A program made the translations under genes and the position numbers. From Ignelater luminosus (lineage: Eukaryota; Arthropoda; Insecta; Coleoptera; Elateridae): a DNA stretch of 64,000 bases. Positions 1 through 11,384 of the stretch are shown piece after piece. The DNA is taken from positions 34,916 to 98,915 of the forward strand of contig VTPC01003380.1 in NCBI GenBank assembly GCA_011009095.1. The letters are read 5' to 3'. The notes below the pieces were generated by a model. The model ran no database searches. It was given only the letters and a program-made list of their open reading frames with translations, and was not told the origin of the DNA. The stretch's first letter is position 1. Each line of letters begins with the position of its first letter.

Positions 1-356
1 TTTTTCGTACATTCCCAAGTGGCGCGTTTTTCGTGTTGCCGAGTGTAGAAACAGACCTTGGGCAAGGATGGAAATGTCCGATAAGTAGCCCAGCGAAAAG
101 CGCACCCGACCAACCTTCCACGAATAATAAAAGTTTAAGGCAAACCTTAAGCAAAGATGAAAAAGCCTACGAGTGGCCCACCAAAAAAATGTGCCCGACC
201 AACCTCCCATGAATAATAAATGTGATTGCTTAATAAAGAGTCAAAAACAAACACTGGGCAAAAATGGAAATACCCGATACGTGACCCACCAAAAAACGTG
301 CCTGACCAACCTCCCACGAATAATAAATAAAAGTGATTGCTTAATAAAGGAATCAA
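1..356. repeat. Tandem repeat, about 90-107 bp unit, cut by the window edge
   Basis: Three diverged units are visible. Each contains the block GACCAACCTCCCA followed by CGAATAATAAA (copies begin near 107, 196 and 303, so the spacing is 89 and then 107 bp), preceded by a block like GGGCAAAGATGGAAATGCCC and a CCCACCAAAAAA stretch. The array probably continues to the left of the window. The small ORFs on both strands here are by-products of the repeat. It ends around 356, where unrelated sequence begins. Confidence 0.75.
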
Positions 357-359
357 GTC

Positions 360-2119
360 AAAATTGGATTTTAGTTCACATTATTTTTATGACACTCTCG
401 TATCAACTTAGGTTAAATAAATTTGGCGGGATTTCTAAATTAACAGTAACGAACCGTTACACAATTCAACATGTGTCTCCAATCAAGTTAGAAATGAATG
501 TTAAGCAAAAGAATATCCAAATGAAACTTTGCACAAACTCCTATATAACGAAATCGTCTTTCCTTTTTTATTCACCACTAGCAGGCAACTTTTAAAAAAG
601 GGTAGATCTTAGGTCTCGCTCATTTTGGTGAAAACGTTTTCCAAAAAATGTATTTCTGGAACGCCCAGATCTCATGCTATCTTGTAGAATACCATCCAAA
701 GAAAACCTGTTTCACTCATCGAAACAAAAAGGAAGGAAGGAAGAAAAGAAAAGGATCTGTGACGAAAGCCTTGGTAATGCAAATATTCAAAGTTTTCTTA
801 CACCTATGACGAACAGGTCCTATTTGTTACAGTTAAAAAATTACCACAAAAGGGCGAAGAAACTATTTATTTCCGACGGGGAGTTTATTCCCATTCAGAG
901 ATTTTTATTTCAGAAAAATAGTTCTGGAAACATTATTTTAAAAAGTCAAACCAAAAACAGAGCCGCACTAAGGTGCCGCACTATGCTGCTCCTTAATTCT
1001 AGTTCAAAACACAACAACAGATAATTCACACTAACAGCGAAGTTGATAGCAGTACGGAGACTGTTGGGCTAATTTTTTAGATTTTAAACACATTTCATTT
1101 CAAGGCCGTAACTAGAGTTGAATTTGAAGAAGGGAGATTAAATAAATGTAAAGTTTGCATCTTTGCATTTCGGCCATGAGTTAACCCTCCTAATTATGAC
1201 CTTGTTTCGTTTTAAGTTTAATTTTGGCTTATAAATTTCAAAGTCTAAAATAACTGAAAATGTTCTCAAAAGCGTTAGCAGTAGTGGTGGCTAAATCTTA
1301 CAATTTTACATCCAAGAGCAGAAAGTGTCAGATCTCAAACTGGCTTAGAAATGGGCCAATGGGAAACTCGCTTAGCGACTTATCTTAAATGCTATGACAC
1401 ACAAATCTGACAAACAGAGATAAGACATTTTGATTGAATCTGCGATCTGGCATACGATTGGATAAGTATTTCTGCATTTCGTTATCAAAACCGATAGAAA
1501 ACGACTTATTAATTATGACATAGTGACCATTCAAAGAACTTGTAAAATTTCAAACTGCTTTGCTGCAAAATTGATAAATCTGAGATATGACACTCCGTGT
1601 TACTAGAGAGGATCTGATTAAGGTTGATTTTCCCAAGTCAGTTTTCTTTCTTTTGTTATACCAAAATGAGACTAGCAAATGCTAAAGAACAATTAAGGTG
1701 AAAATTGTCCAAATACAGTTAGCAAGTGATAGAATAAAAATGCCATTCACTCACCACTACGTTATAGTAAACCTGCAAATGCAGAAATTAGTAAATGTTG
1801 AACAACGATTTGTTTGTCTATTTTGTTTATTTCTTACTTATGGGGTTTCTAAGTGATAAAATACAATCTGGAGGAGAGTCGAAAATAGAAGAATTGCCAA
1901 AAATTAATAATGTTTTCTCATCAAAAAATAAAGGTGGAAGTCAAATACCAATGTGGAAGACTCCAGTCCAGAGTAACTTATGCTTGTCTAGACTTGTCTT
2001 TAATATTATTTTTCTGCATTTCTTTGTCAGTCTAATACTCTGAACTTATATTTAATGGTCTTATGAGGTATTTCCAACCCAAGAATGTTGCTGTGACAAA
2101 ATGCATTTTAAAGTTCATG
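360..2119. other. Upstream AT-rich DNA, nothing recognised
   Basis: No protein motif, RNA gene or clear repeat was recognised here. Short ORFs (674-1024 and 1795-2043, + strand) have no recognisable domain and the low-complexity composition expected by chance. Confidence 0.5.
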
Positions 2120-2320
2120 GGTACAGGTTGAAGTTTGTTCAACGCTCACCTGGACAACCTCTTCGACCAAATCACATCTAGCAGCCACCTAAACATCCAC
2201 CAAAGATAATGTTTTGGGGCTATTTTACAGCGTCCGGACCCGAGATGATGGTTAGCAGAAGATACGTTGATGTGATTCTTCTTTACCAAGAAAAACTTGA
2301 CAGTGTTGAACTGGCAGGAG
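2120..2320 (+). mobile_element. Tc1-like transposase fragment (dead)
   Basis: Translation gives FVQRSPGQPLRPNHI, a stop, then QPPKHPPKIMFWGYFTASGP. This matches the central part of Tc1-family DDE transposases, where the typical reading is a run of basic and proline residues followed by VMFWGCFSxxGxG, just before the second catalytic Asp. Only this piece of the transposase survives. An in-frame stop and the lack of any N-terminal HTH or third acidic residue make it a relic. No terminal inverted repeats were found nearby. It lies upstream of the transporter gene. Confidence 0.7.
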
Positions 2321-2800
2321 AATCGACCAGACTTGATCCCTATGGGGCATTGCCAAGGACAATTTGGTGTGTTAAAAAATTTAAAAGATTATTTGTTTCT
2401 GTTTTCTGGTTTTTCTGATTGATGTTTTTGGTAGTCATTTAGAAATGTAGGTATAAAAGCAGGACGGTAAATACCCGTTTAAATATAATTTCATTAATCC
2501 ACAACGAGGTCGTACTAAATAATAAGATTGATAATAAAAATAATTATGAATTACATTGGCATTGTTTTTATTCAAATGAGACAAGATTTGCTAAATTTAT
2601 TTCAGACATTCTTTTGCTTTGTTGAAGAGAATTTGCTATCTGGTTTTTTAAATACCGCTAGGTTGAAAGCAATAATATTGTAGTAAATTTCCGTCCTAAT
2701 CCCTTGAATTCATGAAACTTGCAGGCCGATTACAAATTGCCCGAAGCTATATATCTTCTGTATTAGAAAAAAAAGTAATATGAAAATAAAGGTATCTCAA

Positions 2801-2876
2801 CTTTTGAATGCCGCCCCCCAGAAGATGCCGTCCGTGTGCGGTGCACACCTTGCACACGTGGTGACGCGGCCCTGCC
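2801..2876. mobile_element. Terminus of a hAT-like non-autonomous element
   Basis: A GC-rich patch in AT-rich DNA ends GCGGCCCTG. Its reverse complement begins CAGGGCCG, like the start of the repeat at 52351 (CAGGGCCGGCGC). CAGGG is a common hAT-type end. The inner 30 bp (2824-2853) is repeated with about four changes at 61822-61851. Assignment to hAT is inference from the terminal bases only. Confidence 0.4.
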
Positions 2877-3605
2877 AAAAATATTTTTTTCCAAAACACC
2901 TAATTAGAATTATTTAGTTTCCATGGCATGCAAAACATACAAGGCATATAAAAAAAATTTACAATACATAGATTGAGATCATTTTAGACAAATGACAAAT
3001 CTAAACTTATGTGAATTTCTAACACAATTTTTAATTTATGTATAATTTTATAATTACCAGAAAGGCAGTAATAAATCATTAAAAAAAACCTTGACAGTAC
3101 CACTGAAACAAATGAACTAATTTTGGGAATTCAAATCTTAAATTAACAAGAATTAATTAAACTGTTTCAGAAGTCTAAGTAAACATTAATTTAAGTTATT
3201 CCAGAAGTAAATTAAGAAGTATGTTTTTCTTTCGGTTGTAGGTTTTCAAACGATTCTGTTTGAAGTACCCTTTAAATGTAGTCAATTGAAGTGTGAGTAT
3301 AACAGACTAATAAGACGGGTATTGAAACACACTGTATTATTTTAGCGCAACAACTGAGAAACTGTTTCAATTAACTTTTACATTTAATCAATGCTTCAAG
3401 AATCTTTTCTGAATGTAATAAAGAAATCAAAATTATTTTCTAATTCTAATTTTAAAATTGAATAACCAACAAGTTTTTGATTTTACATGTCAAATTTATA
3501 AATATTTAATCGCTTTATCCTATTATTTATTGGTTATCACTTAATATTAATTGCATATAAATAAAGTGTGATAATTAAGTAGTACATTTAATACAAATCT
3601 AATTA

Positions 3606-3785
3606 CAGATAATAAACACATGCGGTGGGATAGCTATCAAGTATTGGCAAGGCTCGCACGAAGATAGAAATGTGGGCCCAGTTTCACAGCCGCCTGTGCC
3701 ACGTGCAGGCGCTCATAAGCTGCAAAGCAGCAGCTACTAGTTCGCGCCAATACTGTTTTAGTGCTTTCAAGTGTTAGAAAAGAAA
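3606..3785 (+). promoter_or_regulatory. Candidate promoter / 5' UTR of the SLC16 gene
   Basis: Base composition becomes visibly GC-richer from about 3620 to 3780, directly before the start codon, as expected for a 5' UTR or core promoter. A possible splice acceptor (TCTAATTACAG, ending 3608) could begin a leader exon with further exons upstream of the window. The bases before the start, GAAAATG, fit an insect translation-start context. No convincing TATA box was seen, and the transcription start cannot be placed from sequence alone. Confidence 0.4.
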
Positions 3786-3906
3786 ATGTCCATCCCTAAT
3801 AATACAAGAAAAAGCGAGGATGAAGAGGAGAGCGAATTACCTCCACCGCCGGATGGGGGTTGGGGATGGGTTGTTGTGTTTGGTTCTTTTATGATTCACA
3901 TTATCA
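3786..3906 (+). CDS. Monocarboxylate transporter (SLC16 family), coding exon 1
   Basis: The exon begins at ATG 3786 and encodes about 40 residues: a short acidic cytosolic N-terminus (KSEDEEESE), a proline run (PPPP), then DGGWGWVVVFGSFMIHII. The D-G-G-W-G-W signature followed by a hydrophobic stretch is the hallmark start of transmembrane helix 1 in SLC16 carriers, plasma-membrane major-facilitator proteins that move monocarboxylates or related small molecules, often with protons. The exon ends after the first base of a codon (phase 1) at a strong donor, A|GTAAGT (3907-3912). It joins in frame to 60900, giving HIITDGVTYSFGVFY, a good family match. Substrate and exact orthologue cannot be told from 80 residues. 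The rest of the roughly 450-700-residue protein lies beyond the right edge. Confidence 0.93.
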
Positions 3907-3912
3907 GTAAGT

Positions 3913-5340
3913 ACATCAAACTTTAATTGTCATTTTTTGAAAATAATTTAGCTTGACATTTTTGTCAAATATTTTATTTTTTGCTTTATAATATATTGTA
4001 TGCATGTAATTGCGGAAACACGTGCAAAACCAGCAATTTTCAATTAATTGGGACACCTAAACAATGTATAATGTAGTGGTTAAGATTTTCTTTTGTAGTA
4101 ACAGCTAATAACTCTTATCAAGAGGATATGACGAGTCAACATTAACATGTGTTGATTATAAATTATTTTTTGTAAAAAAGAGAGAAATAGCTAAATGCAA
4201 AGATTTAATAGAAGATCTCTAAAGGAAGTTCCGAAATTGCTTTTAAATATTTCAAAAGTTAGGGGCTTAGAATTAAGTCCTTCTTCTAAAAGCACAAAGC
4301 CTTTAAATCCATGCCTTCCTTCTTGAGGGTTGTTAATTTTAAATGCGGTTTGGAACAGCGGTATACTATACGGTAGTTTATCTTAAAAATGAAATTTAAA
4401 GTATGAAAGATTAGGGCTTCTCTTCAACTTAAATCTTCTATTTTTCGAAGATAATTTTTTGTTACGTTTCAAGTTAAAACCGCATCCTTATCTAGAGATG
4501 TCAAATAAAACCTTGAAGTCATTGCTACTAAGTTATTAAAAAATAAATGAAATTTTCAGAGATTTGTTTTATGTTTCCCTTTCAAGGTCGTTCTAATTTT
4601 ATTACACCGAAATGCCCAAGGAAGATTACTCGGCTGTATTTCACTTCTTGTTTTTAATGGGATTGTTAATTATTTTTAAAAAACACTGCTTTAGTCTATT
4701 ATTGAAAATGTAGTTATCGTTTTGTATAGACGCCCCCTTAACAGATACGAACCAGACATTTCGTTTGTGTTTATACATTTATGAATGTATTTAAAAAGAA
4801 AGATAAAAATGGAAACCTTTTTAGTACTGAAATGTGAAACTTCCAACTTTCCAATTTCAGGCGTTCTTTTTTTAATTTCCGAATATATCTCTAGAGTATA
4901 CACACTGTTGGAATTTTTTTCTCGAAGTGGTGATTGAATACTTAAGTATTTAAATGTTACAAGGGGTTCTCCGAACCTTTGTTTTTAAATTAAGACAAAA
5001 ACAGACTGAAGTGTTCAGTACAAATGACTTTTACATTTTAATACTGTTTTTGGCAGTCGGTAGAAACAAAAATAAAATGTCCAAACAAAGGAAAATGCGA
5101 GCGTTTGAGTTTTAGGCTTTATCCAGTTGTAATCCTTCCAATATAATTCCGGACATAGATTAAATGTTCATTTGACTATCAATCAATCTTTACTTTGACA
5201 ACTAAGAAACTTTTGGCCTCCTCTGTGATTCAACTTAGCGCGGGCCCTAGAGTACCTGCCACCTATTTGCTTATGCCTTTCAAGTCTGAAGATTTATGAC
5301 TGTTTTTGACGCCAGGGTTCAATGTACGTAGCGGTCCAAT
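3913..5340. other. Intron sequence, nothing recognised
   Basis: AT-rich, with no coding motif or repeat that could be matched elsewhere in the window. The ORF at 4691-4903 (- strand) has no recognisable domain. Confidence 0.45.
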
Positions 5341-5343
5341 TCG

Positions 5344-5640
5344 CTACCAGTCAGTTTCGTTCAATGCAAACGAATCGCTTGGTATCACTTCAGTTTCATA
5401 ACAGTGCCTACTTGCACCGTGCCGTTTAATTGAATTTGGTCGCTCCAGAGTTAAACCTTCATACTGATTTTTTTTAATTTCCCATAGAGATTGATGATAT
5501 AGGTCAGGGTTTTCTCCAATAGTTTCCTTAAGCTTTAAACTTCCGACGAGAGGATCTGTTGGCGTCACCCGTCGGCTTGAGAATTGTTTGCTTATCTCAC
5601 AGATGAGTACGCATTCATGTTCTAGCCAATGACTCAGCAA
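5344..5640 (-). pseudogene. Unrecognised ORF, probably part of an old repeat
   Basis: An open frame of 98 codons starts MLSHWLEHECVLICE and includes RRVTPTDPLVGSLKL. Composition is visibly less AT-rich than the surroundings and the amino-acid content looks protein-like, with several Trp and Cys and balanced charge. I do not recognise a family. It has no neighbours that explain it. It may be a decayed transposon coding piece or a chance ORF. Confidence 0.2.
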
Positions 5641-5888
5641 GTTGGTACTCTAGATATCCCTGGCGCCTCGCGCAATTTAGTTTAGACGCGGAAATGTATT
5701 CAATGTATTACAAATCAAATTAGGGACTTACAGGTATCGGTTTTCATGATGTCTGGAAATTGCAACCAACGCTGATAATTTAGAGAAAAACACTGGAAAT
5801 ATACTCGAAGCACTCGAAGACACTAAATGATTAGTTTTAAAATCACGAATTGCGTCATGGCATGTGAGGCGTAGAGAATTTTTTAGAT

Positions 5889-5935
5889 GAGCGCTACTTG
5901 GTGCCTACGGCAGAATCTCTTAAGGCGTCTTCGTG
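5889..5935. mobile_element. Short fragment of the CAGGGCCGGCGC repeat family
   Basis: The block AGAATCTCTTAAGGCG (from 5911) closely matches AAAATCTCTTAAGGCG (from 53407), and both are preceded by a diverged GGCGCCTAAGGC-like stretch. This suggests a remnant of the same hAT-like repeat described at 52351 and 53370. Confidence 0.35.
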
Positions 5936-6097
5936 TGGAAAACAAGAATGTGCGTTTGTAGTTTCATTTGTCTTTAGAGTGCTGCGTCTAGTCAGTTTTA
6001 AAAACCGATTGGGCTTTCCAGTAAGACCTGTTGAGCTCATCGGTTCGGATTTTTGTCTTTCATCGGACCGAAATATATTTTGCACTGACTCGGATGG

Positions 6098-6335
6098 ACT
6101 ACTGAACCAGATTGTCGAGTCATTGGAGCCTGTTGGGCCTCTTGACTGTTCGGGACTCTCGGGCCTGTCGATTCGTTTTATTTGTCGGGCCGTTAGGGTC
6201 TATCAGGCTTTTTGGGCCGTTCGGGCCGATCAGGAAGTTACCGGGTTTTTTTCGGACGGTTTATTTTTATTTATTTTATTCCCGGTCGGATTGAGCCAGG
6301 TCAGTTCTGGGAATTTCAGCCCGTGAAGGGCTCTA
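6098..6335 (+). repeat. GC-rich 9-bp minisatellite element, copy 1
   Basis: Repeated words such as GGGCCTGTC, GGGCCGTTC and GGGACTCTC follow each other in a 9-bp register, in sharp contrast with the AT-rich surroundings. The right end reads GAATTTCAGCCCGTGAAGGG then CTCTA, matching the end of the copy at 24855-25126. The left end is not clear, so this copy looks 5'-truncated. The ORFs here on the + strand are products of the 9-bp period and not genes. Confidence 0.7.
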
Positions 6336-6339
6336 GTGG

Positions 6340-8416
6340 CACCTATGGCATTTCAATTGCAACAAAATGTTTCAAGCCTATGTGATATCCACAAACAGCT
6401 GAAAAACAATACTTAACTTGGTCATATAACCAAGACATTTCAAGCATGGTACTTATAAATACAATTCTGCATCCAAAGCCAAAGATAAATGGCTTGTAAG
6501 TCTCTTGATCTAAATCTCTATCGAATCATTCAAAGATGACTATGATTTATACTATTTTGGTTTTAACAGAAACTGTCTAGTTTTTGAACACTCAATACAC
6601 ACATACATATTACATAACTCTACAACAGATGAGAAAAACAAGCCAATCCCGCGTACAAGATATCGGAATTTTTCCCCAACGAACAGGATGACAATGTCTT
6701 GGATCTTAAGAAGGTCTTTGCCTTTACCCTACCAACCACCCTAAGGTATGCAACCAAACATACATCAAGATCTCTCTAAAGCATCCACTTGGAGCATTTA
6801 CACTCTGAGAACTACACTAAAAGACGATAACTAAGTTAAAGGAACTAGGAACCACCAAAATTATATTTAAAAAACAAAGAAAACTTTTAACTCTGATGGG
6901 TTAGCTAGCAGCTAACAAAACTGTAGACATCTTCGTATGCAAACATAAAATCTTGTATACTCTATACTACAACGTAATTGAAACGCCTAGCGTCAAGCTA
7001 ACCTTTTTCGTCTAGCATTCATCTAGACTCAATTATTCCACGACAGTAAAACTTAGTGAATAAACGGAAATACATTCCTGCACTAACTGTAATGGAGAAT
7101 AAGAAGCCGAGTTCTTAAGATATGTGGTGTCAGGCCATCACCCAATCAACCAATCCTTAATTAACACGCACCCATCTACTGCTAAGGGACCTGAAATTTC
7201 CTACATATTTAATATTCACCTAAAGGCGTGTCCTCACCTGAAACAATATTCTTGACTTCGACTGTCTTGTGGAGAACTTAGCACAGTAACAAAATATATC
7301 TGCAAGGTTGAACACTGAACGGATCTCTATTGATGTTCGGGAGACACCTTGGCGATAAGAATTCCTACAACATTTATGACAGAGTTTATCGTTAGACAAT
7401 GACATTCGCGTCTTAATGTTCTTATTCTGCTCTAGGAATCTCGTCGGGTTTCTAAAAGAAAATATTTTCTTTTTTTGAGGTAAATGCTGAGCCAGGTTCG
7501 TTGAAGACAGAATTGAGTTTTTAATCACGATCTCCGCTCTACGGGATTAGTCTGCGAATATTTTTTCTCGGAAAGCTTACATTCAGAAAGAGATTTACCC
7601 TTATAGTTTATTTTCTTATTTTTATCTTCTTGTTGTCTGCCTGCGTAGACGATTTCATAATAGTTCCAGAATTGTCTAACCTTTGAATGTTGCAAATTTC
7701 TAAATTATTTTAGTTTCTAGATCTTCTGAAATATCTAAGCTTGCTAAACTACTTCATAGGTCGCTTTCTCTATTTGTAATAAGATGCATCGCCTTTTTAG
7801 CAATTAACATTTCTCCTGGTAGAAAAAAACTGGAGATTGGAAATTTTGAACTAAGAGACCATTCGACTTAGAAACATGTAATAAGTTAGCTTCTCTCTTT
7901 GTGGCCCTACGGGGCTACCATAAAATATTTTAAAGCTGGCAGTACTTTCCTTATTCGATCACACTCTCTCATCTTAACATTGCTGTGAGTCTGGATGAAA
8001 TCGTTCTAACCTATTTTTTAAACTTAATTTGAATATTTTACGATTTCTGGAACAAGCTTGAACTCAGAAAATTATTTTTGATAAACTTAGCTTCGGTGGC
8101 ATGATCAAAGCCTAATCTTTTAACTAGAGAAGCGGATCTAACCTTTAAGTCAGAAATATCTTCCAGTACAGTTTTTTTGCTCTACATTAGCCTATGATGA
8201 AAAAGTTTCTAATCGTCAACGCAACATTGAGTTCAGACTAAAGCCTAGGGCGCCACATTTTATCAAATTCGTTTTTTTGTTTGTGCTCGACAGCAACTGT
8301 CTCAACACGCAGATCTCGCTTATTCAAAGAGTTGTAGCTACAGTATACTTTATAGAAGAAAATTGCGCGGTTGTTGTTGCAAGGTCAAAGTTTGAGTAGC
8401 TGATTTGATTTTTGAG
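6340..8416. other. Intron sequence, nothing recognised
   Basis: No family could be assigned. The - strand ORF at 7220-7528 has no recognisable domain. A few stretches (6660-7520) are less AT-rich than the rest and may be old transposon sequence. Confidence 0.4.
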
Positions 8417-8419
8417 ATA

Positions 8420-9304
8420 AGGCTTGTCCAATAAGTAGGGAGACTCTATTAAAACACAGTTTTTCCATATAAATCTTATTAACTTAATTTCTATTAATAG
8501 ATTCTTTTATTTATTACAATCAATAATATTAGATTTATACAGTATTTGCTTCATCAACTTCTTGCTATTCAATTCTTCCCAAAATGTTTAAGGCTGTGTT
8601 CATAACCTCATTTCCACTACTTTTGATAACTTCTTTCAAAATTATTTTGAGTACTCGTTGAAATCTACCAAGATTTTTCGGCGTAACAGCGCGTTTTGAA
8701 TATTACTTTTTGCGTAGGTCCCAAAATCGTTCAATAGCTTTCACTTTAGGAACATTAAGATCATTTCCAAATTTTGATGTAAAAGTAATTTCTTGTTTTT
8801 GCAAGTAATCCTTAGCCTTTTTGGTATAATAAACAGTAGGCATATCCGGTTAGAAAAGTACTTTGCGATTTTTATTCTTCCATATGAAAGGACTAAATCT
8901 TTCCTTAACACATTTTTCAAATACTCTTCACCAGCCATGATTTCATCCGTTGTATAACATTTCCTAAAAATGTACTCGACTTTCTTAACGTTATTAGTGG
9001 TGCTCACAGACAATGGACGGCCAGAAATTTTTTTGTAGTTCTCATCTTAAAGTATCATATCTTCGCATAACTTTGTATATGATTGATTTCGGAATTTACT
9101 TGTGTAATAAGAAGTGTTAAAGTTATTGTGATTTGCAATATTTTTGTACATTTGGATAATGCGTTTCGAAAGTGTTCCTCTTTCTTTCCGCGACATTTTG
9201 ACAACTGCTGATTAGTAAGTCAATAATTGTCATATACTATTAGTAGAAAGATTATTTAAAAAATTACACAGTGTAGTTAGTCTCCCTACTTGTTGGACAA
9301 GCCT
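8420..9304 (-). mobile_element. Tc1/mariner-superfamily element with both inverted repeats, 885 bp
   Basis: The two ends are 26-bp inverted repeats starting AGGCTTGTCCAA, with one mismatch. They are flanked by TA on both sides (8418-8419 and 9305-9306), the target duplication expected for this superfamily. Inside, on the - strand, is a damaged transposase gene (8565-9196). Downstream of the TIRs the DNA returns to AT-rich intron. Good conservation of the ends compared with other elements in the window suggests a fairly recent insertion of an internally deleted copy. Confidence 0.85.
8565..9196 (-). pseudogene. Broken IS630/Tc1/mariner transposase
   Basis: The start MSRKERGTLSKR lies 108 bp inside the right TIR. 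The N-terminal part contains SGRPLSVSTTNNVKK, the usual linker after the helix-turn-helix region. The C-terminal part reads PDMPTVYYTKKAKDYL then NVPKVKAIERFWDL, that is the second catalytic Asp and the third acidic residue (Glu), with 37 residues between them as I count it. The piece carrying the first catalytic Asp is missing, there is a frameshift near 8900, and stop codons replace residues just before PDM and after DLRKK. It cannot make an active enzyme. It could be moved in trans because both ends are intact. Confidence 0.8.
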
Positions 9305-9309
9305 TATCC

Positions 9310-11379
9310 GGAAAAAATTGGAAAATTCAACTTATCTTGTTTGAAGATAACTTTTTTAATTAAATTACAATCTCAATTGCTTAGAAACTGAATCTGAACA
9401 AACAAATCAAGAATTTTAATAATTAATTGGTTTTCAAATAAATTTTGCGATTTTTGATAGTTGCATGGGCGTCAAATTGTTATTAACGTAGGACGCTCAA
9501 TTGTCTTAGTCCACCCATACAAGCAACGATTGTGTTTATTTAGTTACGGATTCTCAATAAATAGCAACTTCTTTTTATTTGCACATGTTTTGCATTAAAC
9601 ATTTCAGAAATCTGAAAGCTTGATTCTTCATCTATGAAATAATTATAGGAAAACTAGCTAACCTAAAACTTACTTACGTTGTCTGTGGCGGAAACTCCAT
9701 CAACCACAGATCTTCTCTTGAGAAATTACTTGACCTTTTCTTCTACTGTCCATGTCAAAGACTAACAAATTAATTATTGTCGCGTTACTGTGCTAATATG
9801 ACTTGGAATGTTATCAATTTGAAGTAATCTTAAAGTTGACTTTAAGCTAAAGTTTCCTTTAACTAAAGTAACTTTAGTGCATAAAACATGCAACCGAACC
9901 TAGATAAGTTAAGTTTCGTGTGATTTTCTGATTAATTAGTCCTTGACATACTTTTTTGAAAGCACAAAAGTTTCTACTAGAATCAAAAATATGGTTAAAA
10001 GAATCTTTTAGTGGCGATATAATTGAATTTTAAAGATCTTTATGGAAGACTTGGAAATTTCTTTTCCAAAGACTTGATGCATCTTTACAGTGCTTTAGAA
10101 TTTTAAAAAATTTAGAAAAAATAATCTAAACGTAGTATGCAGAATTTTTCTTACCTTTCGTTATTGTTTCTTTAACACTGTAACCGTTATTCTTATGGAA
10201 TCTAAATTACCTTCAACTGTGATGCTGTATATGTTCCAATTTTTACATAAGTTAAGAAATCTGATCACACTCTTTGTAGAATTCAACAAACAGAAAAGAC
10301 GCAATGCATAAAATCAACCACCATTTCTAAGGTATCAAGAATGAAACTACTTTTACTTCACTTTTGCTTTTTGTCTCAAGTTGCAAATTTTTTTAAAGTG
10401 ATCGTGAAAGAGTTTAAGCAACTCAGCCAAATATTTGATCGAATGGGATTCTTGAATAATACTTTGAATGTAATCAGGTTAGGTTTAGATTTTCCTAAAG
10501 AATACGTGTTCTATCGATGGAATACTACGAAAGGAGAGAAAAGTGTAATGACGGCAAAATAATGAAAAATCTTTTGGATATATTATGATGGTAGGACAAG
10601 AAACTCTTAACGATCATCAGAAGAAATATGATGGAGCTTTCTAATGCCTTTTAAACATTTGCTATTAGTAGTGGCTATTGCCTTCTCTCATATTTATAAA
10701 AATTTAATTCGCACGCGAGTGCTATTATCCTTATTGTTGCCACATAACTCGCTAGCCAACATTCATTTTACACTGCGTAAATTTTACATGCACTGATATC
10801 TAGATACGAATTGGAAAAAGGATCACAACCATTATCAAGGGAAGGGGCTTGGGAAAATTAGCGGGGAAAGAAGACCCTGTTGAGCTTAACTCTGATCCGG
10901 CTCTGTAGGGAGAAATAAAGCGTGTAGTGTAAGTAGCAGACGGAAGTCAATATGAAAGAACGAATAAACACACCACTATTTTATCAGATTGCAATTATAG
11001 TTTTTAGTAATTTGTACAAAATTCCTCCTTGGTCTTTTAAATGCCCCTCCACAAGGTTAGAAAACGTTGGTATAGTAAAAAGTTTTTTGTACTAAACTAT
11101 ACATTGCCGAGATGTTCTATATTTATTCAAGAAAGAAGTATTTGTTCCATGTGAAAAGCTAGAATTGACGCTATTTCCACTGAGAATGAAATTGAGAAAT
11201 AATTATCGTTAACAGCATTTTGTAAATTGCCAGTTGGCGCATTGAGGGACGTTTAGTGGCTGAGCTTCTAACTGAGGAGGTTTCCTGAATGGGCAAGCTG
11301 ACATACCACTGTACTGTTGTCTGGGTTTGTCAAAAGTAGAGGTGGGAGTAATTTTCTCTCTCGGATTTAATCCAACCTC
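9310..11379. other. Intron sequence, nothing recognised
   Basis: AT-rich without a recognisable coding motif. The + strand ORF at 10341-10562 has no domain that I recognise. Confidence 0.45.
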
Positions 11380-11384
11380 CAGTC

